Assembly: GCA_964427285.1 (NCBI GenBank)
Contig: CAYRTS010000055.1
Coordinates: forward strand, 1-19,705
Direction: 5' to 3'
Length of the DNA stretch: 19,705 bases
From: SPCO01 sp964427285
GTDB lineage: Bacteria; Chloroflexota; Limnocylindria; Limnocylindrales; CSP1-4
Of this stretch, positions 13,203 through 19,705 are shown one piece after another. Each line of letters begins with the position of its first letter. The stretch's first letter is position 1. Under the pieces are notes generated by a model that was given only the letters and a program-made list of their open reading frames with translations, did not search any database and was not told the origin of the DNA. The position numbers were made by a program, and so were the translations under genes.

Positions 13203-14444
13203 TCAGCCGGGGCCGAGGTGCCGGAGCGCGACCGCCGCATAGGTTGCGGCGCCCAGGGCCATCGCCGATTCGTCAAAGACGACCCGGTTGGAGTGGTTCA
13301 TCGGAGAGGTCGCCTCGTCGAGTCCGGCCGGTCGGGCACCCAGAAACGCCATCATCCCGGGCACCCGTTGCAGGACATACGAGAAGTCCTCGGCGCCCAT
13401 GATCGGAGCGGTCATCTCCCGGGTCGCCGCAGGACCGCCGAGTTCGGCGCTCACGGAGCGCACGAGGTCCGTGATCGCCCGATCGTTCACGGTGACCGGG
13501 AAGCCCGGGTCGATCTGCACCTCGATTGTGGCGCCGTGGGCGGCACCAATCCCGGCCGCCACCTGGCGGATCCGATCCTTGACTGCCGTCCGAACCGTCT
13601 CCGAGAGGGTCCGCATCGTGCCCTCGATCTCGGCGGTCTCGGGGATGATGTTGTTGGTGGTGCCGCTGGTGACCCGGGCGATCGTGATGACGGCCGGGTC
13701 GAATGGGTCGACGGTGCGGGTGACCATGACCTGGAGCGCCAGGATCAGTTCCGCGGCAACGGTGATCGGATCGATGGCGAGGTGCGGCGAGGAGGCATGG
13801 CCGCCGCGCCCTCGGACCGTCATGAGCAACCGGTCCGCCGCCGCGAGCAGCGGCCCGTGGCGGAGGTTGAGGGTTCCTGTCTCGTAGCGCGTCGAAATGT
13901 GGAGGGCAAACGCGGCGGACCCGGGCCGACCCTCGATCCCATCGAGCAGGCCTTCTTCGATCATGTAGCGCGCGCCGTGGTAGCCCTCCTCGCCGGGTTG
14001 GAACATGAGCAGGACCCTGCCGCTGAATTGGTCTCGCCGGGCCAGCAGCAGCCGGGCGCCGCCGACGAGCATCGCGACGTGCGTGTCATGCCCGCAGGCG
14101 TGCATGGAGCCGGGGGTCTCGGACGCGAACTCCAGATCGGTCTCCTCGGTCAGCGGCAGGGCGTCCATGTCGGCTCGCAGGACGATGGTGCGCTCGGTCG
14201 CGCGAGCGTCGGCGGGATCGGGCTTCCCGGTCCCCTCGATGATCGCCGTGACGGAGGTCGTGGTCCGACCGAGCGTTGGCTCGAGGCCGAGCGTTCGGAG
14301 TTCCTCGACCAGCATCGCCTGGCTGCGTGGAAGCTGGAGTCCGATCTCGGGGCAGCGGTGGAGGCGTCGACGGAGGTCGATGATCCCGGGCAGGATCGCG
14401 TCGGCCTCGGCCCGGAGCCCCGCGTCGGTCGTTTGGCTGGTCAC
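13203..14444 (-). CDS. M20 family metal-dependent amidohydrolase
   Basis: This 413-residue protein is in the M20D (hippurate hydrolase/N-acyl-amino-acid amidohydrolase) group, which removes acyl groups from amino acids or related amides using two metal ions. Visible features in order are DLRRRLHRCPEIGLQ (23-37), LRADMDALPLTE (89-100), the metal ligands HACGHD (115-120), catalytic/ligand Glu152-Glu153 in FQPGEEG, His182 in ALHIS, the lid/dimerisation domain with GRGGHASSPHLAIDP, and MGAEDFSY plus His384 at the C-terminus. All expected ligands are present and there is no signal peptide. The GTG start at 14444 has AGGAGG about 6 nt upstream and overlaps the stop of the NHL gene as GTGA, so the two are translationally coupled. 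Substrate unknown. Confidence 0.92.
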   Translation of the reverse strand: MTSQTTDAGLRAEADAILPGIIDLRRRLHRCPEIGLQLPRSQAMLVEELRTLGLEPTLGRTTTSVTAIIEGTGKPDPADARATERTIVLRADMDALPLTEETDLEFASETPGSMHACGHDTHVAMLVGGARLLLARRDQFSGRVLLMFQPGEEGYHGARYMIEEGLLDGIEGRPGSAAFALHISTRYETGTLNLRHGPLLAAADRLLMTVRGRGGHASSPHLAIDPITVAAELILALQVMVTRTVDPFDPAVITIARVTSGTTNNIIPETAEIEGTMRTLSETVRTAVKDRIRQVAAGIGAAHGATIEVQIDPGFPVTVNDRAITDLVRSVSAELGGPAATREMTAPIMGAEDFSYVLQRVPGMMAFLGARPAGLDEATSPMNHSNRVVFDESAMALGAATYAAVALRHLGPG

Positions 14445-15478
14445 GCGGTCACCTCCTGTGCCCCGGGCTGAAGCGGACCGATCTTGACCAGTCGACCGCC
14501 AAGCACGAATTCAGCCACGTAGATGGACCCATCGGGTCCGACATCCATGGCATGGGGGCTATTGAACCGACCCGCGACGAGCCGGGGCCGTACCACGCTG
14601 CCGTCACGTCGTCGCGTGTTTGGCCAGCCGTCTCGCGCCTCTGGCGGCCCGCCCTCGCCGATCCGCCCGATCAGGTGGCCGTCCGGGTCCAGCACGGCCA
14701 CGCTCGCGTTGAGTTCCGCCACGAGCGTGAGCTCCCCGAGCGCCGCGATCCCGCTTGGGCTGGTCAGGCCCGTCGCCGGGAGATCTCCCATGGGCGTTCC
14801 ATCGAGGTCGAAGGCGCGCACCCGCCGATGGCCACGGTCGGTGACCAGCAGCCGGGGCTCCCGACCGCGCCGATCGACGAACGTCGCGTGGGGCGTGTCG
14901 AAGCCGTCGGTCGATCCGCGGCCGGCGACGTCGAGCGAGCTGCGGTACGCCCCATCCCGGCCATAGCGATGGACGAGGTGGGCGCCGTAACCGTCCGCGA
15001 TCCAGACGTCATCGCCGCCCGGATCGATCGTGACGTGGGTCGGCTTGTATGGCGATTCGGCGTAGGCCGGATGTCGTGGCGGCTCGGCCTCGGACCAGGC
15101 CCCGCTCTCGAGGTCCAGGATCGCGACCCGGCCCCGGTCGGACCCGGTGCTGGTCGACTCGCCGGCGCGCATCCAGAGACGCGATCCGACATCGGCCAGC
15201 CAGAGTCGAGGGCGGGAGTCGTCCCACTCGATCGCGAGCCCGTGGGCGTCGTCGGTGGGGATCGGGATGGACCGCAGGTGGGATCCGTTCGCGCCGTCGA
15301 GCACGTGCAGTCGCGGTTCGGCCGTGTCGGCCACGAAGACAGTTCCAGCCGGGCCGACGACCAGGCCAGGATGCGCCCAGGCGTGTCGATCGCGAACCCG
15401 CGGGAGATCGCCCCATGCCTCCTGCCACGCGTGCGCGGTCAGGACACCTGGGACGATCACGGGCACGATGGAGGTCAC
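14441..15478 (-). CDS. NHL-repeat beta-propeller protein
   Basis: The protein has 345 residues. Repeated propeller blades are visible: HPGLVVGPAGTVFVADTAEP (about 36-55), HGLAIEWDDSRPRLWLADVG, PTHVTIDPGGDDVWIADGYG, TPHATFVDRRGREPRLLVTD, SPSGIAALGELTLVAELN and SPHAMDVGPDGSIYVAEF (307-324). These make a six-bladed NHL fold with regular His and Asp positions similar to peptidylglycine lyase-like and sugar-lactone-binding propellers. There is no signal peptide, so it is probably cytoplasmic. GTG 15478 follows AGGAG by 9 nt, and a -10-like TAGTAT lies further upstream. The much longer upstream frame runs antisense to the methyltransferase and is not coding. Coupling to the M20 gene suggests that it acts on, or binds, the same compound. 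Function is otherwise unknown. Confidence 0.86.
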   Translation of the reverse strand: MTSIVPVIVPGVLTAHAWQEAWGDLPRVRDRHAWAHPGLVVGPAGTVFVADTAEPRLHVLDGANGSHLRSIPIPTDDAHGLAIEWDDSRPRLWLADVGSRLWMRAGESTSTGSDRGRVAILDLESGAWSEAEPPRHPAYAESPYKPTHVTIDPGGDDVWIADGYGAHLVHRYGRDGAYRSSLDVAGRGSTDGFDTPHATFVDRRGREPRLLVTDRGHRRVRAFDLDGTPMGDLPATGLTSPSGIAALGELTLVAELNASVAVLDPDGHLIGRIGEGGPPEARDGWPNTRRRDGSVVRPRLVAGRFNSPHAMDVGPDGSIYVAEFVLGGRLVKIGPLQPGAQEVTA

Positions 15479-15518
15479 GGGATCTGGCTCCTGGCAGGGC
15501 GGCGGCGGTAGACCGCCG

Positions 15519-15524
15519 ATACTA
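15519..15524 (-). promoter_or_regulatory. -10 element (TAGTAT) for the NHL/M20 operon
   Basis: On the minus strand TAGTAT would start a transcript near 15512, giving a leader of about 34 nt that contains the AGGAG site. No clear -35 is visible. The element lies back to back with the methyltransferase promoter. Confidence 0.4.
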
Positions 15525-15563
15525 CCGCCCAGCCGGCCCGCCGGCGCGTCGACCCGCGTCAAT

Positions 15564-15583
15564 CGACTAGCATCGACTAGCAT
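15564..15583 (+). promoter_or_regulatory. Duplicated -10 region ahead of the methyltransferase
   Basis: CGACTAGCAT is repeated exactly (15564-15573, 15574-15583), one helical turn apart, so the -10-like TAGCAT occurs twice. The second copy ends 6 nt before GTG 15590 and predicts a leaderless mRNA. The first copy could give a second start 10 nt upstream. No -35 is recognisable. Confidence 0.5.
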
Positions 15584-15589
15584 TGTCGC

Positions 15590-16816
15590 GTGGCTCAACT
15601 CGACCGTGCGCTCATCGAGCGGCTGCGCGCGATCGTGGCGCGGGCGCCCCGGCCCTACGAAGAGCCCCACCGGCGCCTCGTTGAGGTCCTCAACCAGGCG
15701 GACGCGGCGACGGCGGCCGGCGGATCCGCTCCGGAACGCTTCGTCGCCGACTGGCAACAACTGGTCGAGGCACTGGTGCTGTCCCCGTCGGACCTGGCGG
15801 CGTTCTTCCCGCACTTGAGCGGTGAGTACGCGGAACTGCTGGCGATGGTGCGCGCGCTCAGCCGGCCGATGACGGACTCCCACGACTCGCAGGCGCTGGC
15901 CGAGGTCCGCCGCGGCTGGGTGGCCGATCAGACGGCTGCGGACGACCCCGCCGCGCTTGTCGGATCCCTCCTCAACGAACTCGCCACCGTCGGCTTTCTG
16001 GAGGGTGGGTTCGCGTTCCTGGGGCGGTACCTGCGCTTCATGGACGCCCTCTACGGTCACCTGGTCGATCCGTCCTGGCGCCCACTCCAGCGTCGGGTCC
16101 TCGATCTGCTGGACCTCCAGCGCGCCAACTGGACTGGCGGCTATGTCGGTGACTACGCCTACCAGGGCTACGCTCGGATCGGGATCAGTGGCGTCAAGCC
16201 AACGGAGAAGCGCCTGGCCGACTGGGACGTCGCCGAGTTCTTCGATCCGCACGCGCGTGTCCTTGACATCGGCAGCAACCTTGGCTTCCTCGCGCTCGAG
16301 GTCGCTCGATCCGCCGGGCACGTCGAAGCGATCGAGCACAACCCGTACCTGGTGCTGATTGGGCGAGCCGTCCAGGACGCGCTGGGGGCAGGCAACGTCG
16401 AGTTCGTCTGCGGAGACTTCACGGACCACGGGTTTGCCGGTGGCTACGACGTCGTGCTCTCGTTCGCGAACCACCAGACCACAGACCGGCACATGACGAT
16501 GCCGTTCGCCGACTACGTGGCCAAGGTCCATGCGCTGCTGCGGCCGGGCGGCATCCTGCTATTCGAAAGCCACAATGTGTTCGGGCCGGGGGAAGGCGGA
16601 CCGGGGGACGACGGCGACCTGAACGCCAAGTTCGATGTCGCCGAGCGTTTCTTCGAGGTGATCCGGCACAAGATGACCCGTTCCTTCGTGCCCGAGGGTC
16701 TTGATGTCGACAAGCTGTTCGTGGTCATGCGACGGCGGGATCGCCTCGACGACTCGGCCGTGCGGACCCTCGACCTGGCATCCGCGCGATTGTCGTACGA
16801 CTACGCGCGTCCGTGA
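15590..16816 (+). CDS. Class I SAM-dependent methyltransferase with N-terminal helical extension
   Basis: The protein has 408 residues. Residues about 222-340 are a Rossmann-type methyltransferase: motif I VLDIGSNLGFLALEVA (224-239), acidic motif II HVEAIEHNPY (Glu binds the ribose), DFTDHGFAGGYDVVLSFANH for motif IV, and LLRPGGILLFESHN for motif V. The 200 residues before it are mostly helical, with no domain I recognise, and include LLDLQRANWTGGYVGDYAYQ just ahead of the core. This layout resembles uncharacterised methyltransferases acting on sugars, lipids or small molecules. The start GTG 15590 sits right after a duplicated -10 element and there is no Shine-Dalgarno. It is divergent from the NHL/M20 operon and alone on its strand. 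The methyl acceptor is unknown. Confidence 0.85.
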   Translation: MAQLDRALIERLRAIVARAPRPYEEPHRRLVEVLNQADAATAAGGSAPERFVADWQQLVEALVLSPSDLAAFFPHLSGEYAELLAMVRALSRPMTDSHDSQALAEVRRGWVADQTAADDPAALVGSLLNELATVGFLEGGFAFLGRYLRFMDALYGHLVDPSWRPLQRRVLDLLDLQRANWTGGYVGDYAYQGYARIGISGVKPTEKRLADWDVAEFFDPHARVLDIGSNLGFLALEVARSAGHVEAIEHNPYLVLIGRAVQDALGAGNVEFVCGDFTDHGFAGGYDVVLSFANHQTTDRHMTMPFADYVAKVHALLRPGGILLFESHNVFGPGEGGPGDDGDLNAKFDVAERFFEVIRHKMTRSFVPEGLDVDKLFVVMRRRDRLDDSAVRTLDLASARLSYDYARP

Positions 16817-16824
16817 CGCGGCGG

Positions 16825-16841
16825 CCGGCCATCGGGGCCGG
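16825..16841. terminator. GC hairpin after the methyltransferase
   Basis: CCGGCC (16825-16830), loop ATCGG, GGCCGG (16836-16841) form a 6-bp perfect stem 8 nt after the methyltransferase stop. The following bases are TGATCCCC, with no T-run, so it would at best be a T-less terminator. Confidence 0.35.
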
Positions 16842-16930
16842 TGATCCCCTCCAGAGGTGACACTTGTGGTGACCCCGTGCACCGATGTGTCTGACATGAT
16901 GGCGCCCCGTTCACGCTTGGGAGGCCGTGC

Positions 16931-17689
16931 ATGAATTCACCGAGCCCCATACGCCGCTCCCACCATCGCCGGATCGCGCTGGCCATGGCGATCGCGGTCG
17001 TCGCGTCCACGGCCTCGACCACGCTCGCAGCGGGGAAGCCCGGCTATCCGGACAGGGTCACCTGGAGCGGCGCCACGTGGCAGATCAAGACGAGCCGAAG
17101 CGCCGTCGGGCCCGGCCCGAACATCTTCGACAATGCGAATGTGAGCGTCGATTTGGCTGGACGCCTCCACCTGCGGATTGCGCGAAACGCGGCGGGCGCG
17201 TGGACGGCCGCGGAGATCATCGGCCCGACGACCCACGGGTACGGCACGTACACGTTCCGGCTCGCCTCCGCGGTTGACAACCTGGACCCAAACGTCGTGC
17301 TTGGCCTGTTCACCTGGAGCGACAGGGCCCGGTTCGCCAACCGCGAGATCGATGTCGAGTTCGCCCGGTGGGGCAGCGCGACCGATCCAACGAACGCGCA
17401 GTACGTCGTGCAGCCGCACGCATCGGCGGGCCACCTGATGCGGTTCAGCCAGCCGGCTGACACCACCTCAACCCACCAGTTCACCTGGCGACCTGGGCAG
17501 ATCGATTGGCTGAGCCGAGACTCCGGCGATCAGCGGATCGCGAGCTACACCTACAGCGGCGGCGACGTTCCGCCCACCGGCGATGAGCGCGTCCGTCTCA
17601 ATCTCTGGCTGTTCGGAGGTGTCGCGCCCACAGATGGCCAGCCGGTCGAGATCGTGATCGAGTCCTTCGTCTTCACCCCGCTGGGCTGA
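16931..17689 (+). CDS. Secreted GH16-like glycoside hydrolase
   Basis: The protein has 252 residues. An N-terminal signal peptide is clear: a charged start (RRSHHRR), a hydrophobic core IALAMAIAVVASTASTTLA and an Ala-rich cleavage region near residue 33. The rest is a beta-jellyroll resembling family 16 glycosidases. The catalytic strand is NREIDVEFARWG, in which Glu139, Asp141 and Glu143 fit the E-x-D-x-E active-site pattern, and YGTYTFRLAS leads into the substrate face. GH16 enzymes cut beta-1,3 or mixed-linkage glucans, or related polysaccharides, outside the cell. This protein looks compact for the family. ATG 16931 follows GGGAGG (16919-16924) by 6 nt. In the gap before it GGTGAC occurs twice 12 bp apart (16856, 16868), a possible regulator site. 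A secreted subtilase follows downstream. Specificity is not predictable. Confidence 0.82.
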   Translation: MNSPSPIRRSHHRRIALAMAIAVVASTASTTLAAGKPGYPDRVTWSGATWQIKTSRSAVGPGPNIFDNANVSVDLAGRLHLRIARNAAGAWTAAEIIGPTTHGYGTYTFRLASAVDNLDPNVVLGLFTWSDRARFANREIDVEFARWGSATDPTNAQYVVQPHASAGHLMRFSQPADTTSTHQFTWRPGQIDWLSRDSGDQRIASYTYSGGDVPPTGDERVRLNLWLFGGVAPTDGQPVEIVIESFVFTPLG

Positions 17690-17846
17690 TCCCTCGGAGT
17701 CCCGTCCCCGCGCCCGGGTCCCGGGAGGAATACCGCAGGTTTGGCCGGGGCAGGACCAATGGAGCCTTGCGAGGCAGCCGGAATCCGCGACGATGAGCTG
17801 ACCAATCCAGGCTCTTGCTCAAAGGCTCGAGGATCGGGCTCCGACT

Positions 17847-19445
17847 GTGACCACCGCACGCCCAGAACCAGCCCTGGTTGGCCGCCCGGCGTTGCCCTCC
17901 GCGACCCCCCGCTCGACGCGGGGCATCCGGGCGCTTGGCGCGGTTGCACTGTCCATCGTGGTGGCGATCGGCGGCGTGGGCGGCACGCTCGCGGCCCCCG
18001 GCGGCTCTGCCCTGGACGCGCCGATTCGGGCCTTTGGCTGGCCGGAGGACGGAGTCCCAAATGACGCCTACTTCGGGCTCCAGGGCGATCTCGTGCCGAT
18101 TGGCGTGGCGGCCGCCTGGACCAGGACCACGGGGCATTCCGCCGTTGTGGTGGCCGTGCTCGATACGGGGCTGGACGCCTCGAACTCGGAGTTTGCCGGA
18201 CGTGTCGTGGCCGGCTACAACGCCGTGACGGGTATCGCGGACAGCCCGATCGACGCAACGCCAACCTTGGACGACAACGGTCACGGAACGCACGTCTCGG
18301 GCACGATCGCCGCCTCCGCCAACAACGGCGCAGGGATCGCAGGGATCGCCCCGAACGTCTCGATCATGCCGATCAAGGTGCTCGGCGCCAGCGGCGAAGG
18401 CGACTTCGGTGGCTTGATCGCCGGGATGAACTGGGCGATCGCGCACGGCGCGCGGATCATCACGATGAGTCTCGGAGGCGAACTCGACCCTGGCGAGGTC
18501 GGGTTCCTTCAGGGAGCGTTCACCGCAGCCCACGCGGCCGGGGCCGTCGTGGTGGCGGCGTCTGGCAACGACGGGATTACCAAGGACGAGTACCCCTGCA
18601 ACTTCACATATGTCATCTGTGTCGGCTCGACGACCAAGGATGGCTCGGCCGTCAGTTCCTTTTCGACTCGGACACAGGGCCTGGACCTCGTCGCGCCGGG
18701 CGAACAGATCGCCTCGACGTTGCCGGGCAACGGCTACGGCTACGGATCGGGAACCTCCATGGCGACCCCGCATGTCACCGGGGCGGTGGCGCTTCTGCGC
18801 TCCGTGGACCCGGGACTCTCGCCTGACGCCGTGATCGCGACCCTCATCGGCAGCGCGCTGCCCTTCGTGAACGGCGGCCACAACGCGGATTCCGGGTATG
18901 GACTGCTTCGCGTTGGTGCCGCGCTCGACCTGCTGAGCGGAGCACCGGGTCCCGCGGCGACGCCAACCCCGAGCGCCTCGCCGAGCGCATCGCCGGGTGC
19001 GTCACCGGCGCCCGATCCCAACGCCAGCCCCGATCCCAACGCCAGCGCGATGCCATCACCCAGCTTCACGCCCTCGCCCACTCCGGCCGACCCCGGCCTG
19101 AACCCGGTGCCGACGCCCGAGCTCATCGTTCCGGCCGTGACGGCGTCCTCGCCGCGCAACGGAGCTCGCACGGTCGCGCGGTCGGTCAAGCCGAGGATCA
19201 CCTTCAACGTCCCGGTGACGGGCGTCTCGACCCAAACGATCCGGATGAAGGACCTCTCGACCGGGAAGTGGGTGGCGATCCGGGTGAGCTACACCGCATC
19301 GACTCGTACTGCGACCATCACCCCGGTGACCCGACTCGCGGCCAATCACAGCTATCGGATCACGATCGGAGCGGTTGTCTCGGCGGCGGCTGGGGCTCCC
19401 TTGACTCGACCGTTTGTGGTCACATTCCGATCGGGATTCCGCTAG
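17847..19445 (+). CDS. Secreted subtilisin-like serine protease with C-terminal Ig-like domain
   Basis: The protein has 532 residues. A Pro/Arg-rich N-region is followed by a hydrophobic export segment (GAVALSIVVAIGGVGGTLAA, 31-50). The S8 catalytic domain (about 72-365) has the full triad Asp106 (VLDTG), His146 (NGHGTHVSG) and Ser304 (GTSMATPH), with oxyanion Asn241 (ASGND). No I9 inhibitor-type propeptide is present; the mature domain starts almost directly after the signal. Residues about 366-428 are a Pro/Ser/Ala/Thr/Asn linker (PTPSASPSASPGASP and similar), and 429-532 look like a Big_5/SbsA-type Ig-like domain (ASSPRNGARTV, then VVTFRSGFR). It is probably an extracellular or surface-held protease. 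The 157-nt gap before GTG 17847 has only a weak GAGGA. The stop codon lies inside a GCTAGC repeat array. Confidence 0.92.
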   Translation: MTTARPEPALVGRPALPSATPRSTRGIRALGAVALSIVVAIGGVGGTLAAPGGSALDAPIRAFGWPEDGVPNDAYFGLQGDLVPIGVAAAWTRTTGHSAVVVAVLDTGLDASNSEFAGRVVAGYNAVTGIADSPIDATPTLDDNGHGTHVSGTIAASANNGAGIAGIAPNVSIMPIKVLGASGEGDFGGLIAGMNWAIAHGARIITMSLGGELDPGEVGFLQGAFTAAHAAGAVVVAASGNDGITKDEYPCNFTYVICVGSTTKDGSAVSSFSTRTQGLDLVAPGEQIASTLPGNGYGYGSGTSMATPHVTGAVALLRSVDPGLSPDAVIATLIGSALPFVNGGHNADSGYGLLRVGAALDLLSGAPGPAATPTPSASPSASPGASPAPDPNASPDPNASAMPSPSFTPSPTPADPGLNPVPTPELIVPAVTASSPRNGARTVARSVKPRITFNVPVTGVSTQTIRMKDLSTGKWVAIRVSYTASTRTATITPVTRLAANHSYRITIGAVVSAAAGAPLTRPFVVTFRSGFR

Positions 19446-19470
19446 CGCTAGCGCTAGCGCTAGCGCTGGC
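19441..19470. repeat. (GCTAGC)4 plus GCTGGC hexamer array over the protease stop codon
   Basis: Four perfect GCTAGC copies and one GCTGGC. The first copy includes the TAG stop (19443-19445) of the protease. The 24-bp perfect part is fully self-complementary and could form a long hairpin. There is no T-run behind it. Confidence 0.9.
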
Positions 19471-19545
19471 GTTTGGACCGGGACCGGGCCAGTACGTAGC
19501 TTCCACGGCACCCGTCCCTTGCCCCGCCCGACTGGGGCGTGCCCC

Positions 19546-19609
19546 TTGCCACCGCCACGCTGGTTCAGGCTGCCCCCTTGCCACAGCCACGCTGGTTCGG
19601 GCTGCCCCC
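19546..19609. repeat. 32-bp direct repeat, two copies
   Basis: Copies at 19546-19577 and 19578-19609 differ at 2 of 32 positions. Each begins TTGCCAC and ends GGCTGCCCCC. The TTGCCACAG part of copy 2 matches one of the two 13-bp unit types that follow, which suggests that the arrays share an origin. Confidence 0.85.
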
Positions 19610-19610
19610 G

Positions 19611-19705
19611 CCCCGCGCCATCGCCCCGCGCCATCGCCCCGCGCCATCGCCCCTTGCCACAGCCCCGCGCCATCGCCCCTTGCCACAGCCCCGCGCCATC
19701 GCCCC
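19611..19705. repeat. 13-bp tandem array of two alternating unit types, cut by the window edge
   Basis: Seven whole units and a partial eighth are present. Type A (CCCCGCGCCATCG) occurs at 19611, 19624, 19637, 19663 and 19689; type B (CCCCTTGCCACAG) at 19650 and 19676. The order is A-A-A-B-A-B-A. Stretches of minus-strand frame through it give only low-complexity Gly/Ala/Arg peptides, so I do not call a gene. Nothing else is seen between 19471 and the window end. Confidence 0.9.

Noticed and set aside
13218..14471. 417-codon plus-strand frame opposite the M20 gene
   Set aside because: Gly/Arg/Asp-rich antisense shadow; the minus strand has all M20 metal ligands.
15479..16531. Long N-terminal extension of the NHL gene
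   Set aside because: It runs antisense through the methyltransferase. A ribosome site and -10 element support GTG 15478 instead.
17673..18881. 402-codon minus-strand frame opposite the protease
   Set aside because: Arg/Gly/His-rich shadow of a gene with an intact catalytic triad on the other strand.
19056..19686. Minus-strand Gly/Ala/Arg repeat proteins at the window end
   Set aside because: They arise from translating the tandem repeats and then run antisense to the protease; no start signal was seen.
19611..19705. CRISPR array
   Set aside because: Units are 13 bp and directly adjacent with no unique spacers, so this is a simple tandem repeat.

Overview
The window is GC-rich bacterial chromosomal DNA with dense coding, short intergenic gaps, many GTG starts, and several genes whose start codon lies 6-8 nt after a -10-like hexamer, as expected for leaderless transcripts. 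Together with the gene families present, this fits a free-living member of Chloroflexota (for example a Limnocylindria-like lineage) or Actinomycetota. I cannot fix the phylum without a search. I found no rRNA, tRNA, CRISPR array or intact insertion sequence.

Layout. At 1-4002 (minus strand) there is a tight operon. It runs from a large HEAT-repeat/GT4 glycosyltransferase fusion, through a GT1 (MGT/UGT-like) glycosyltransferase coupled by a GTGA overlap, to the N-terminus of a DNA photolyase cut by the window edge. At 4003-4264 there is a small gap with a hairpin and what looks like the remnant C-terminus of a discoidin-like domain. At 4265-5696 a leaderless winged-helix regulator precedes an SbtA-type bicarbonate transporter that has no usable ATG, GTG or TTG at its conserved N-terminus. 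At 5697-6079 there is mostly non-coding, possibly decayed sequence. At 6080-8499 lie a nitroreductase and a membrane NrtS-(PAS)3-adenylate cyclase.

At 8548-10404 (minus) a CpaF/TadA secretion ATPase carries an in-frame C-terminal Rid (YjgF/UK114) domain. At 10710-12158 is a flavin amine oxidase, followed by a short array of GC palindromic repeats. At 12270-13163 a small dimeric alpha/beta-barrel (ABM-like) protein is divergent from a MarR regulator, with a clear shared operator between the two promoters. At 13203-15478 (minus) an NHL beta-propeller gene is translationally coupled to an M20 amidohydrolase. A SAM methyltransferase (15590-16816) diverges from it. At 16931-19445 there are two secreted proteins: a GH16-like glycosidase and a subtilase with a Pro/Ser/Ala linker and a C-terminal Ig-like domain. 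The last 260 bases are low-complexity tandem repeats reaching the window edge.

How the genes fit together. The clearest functional units are the two-glycosyltransferase/photolyase operon, the MarR/ABM divergent pair, the NHL/M20 pair, and the regulator/sbtA pair. The most unusual products are multi-domain fusions: CpaF-Rid, NrtS-PAS3-cyclase and HEAT-GT4. I did not see a complete, recognisable defence or biosynthetic system. The best candidates for new biology are the two signalling or secretion fusions.
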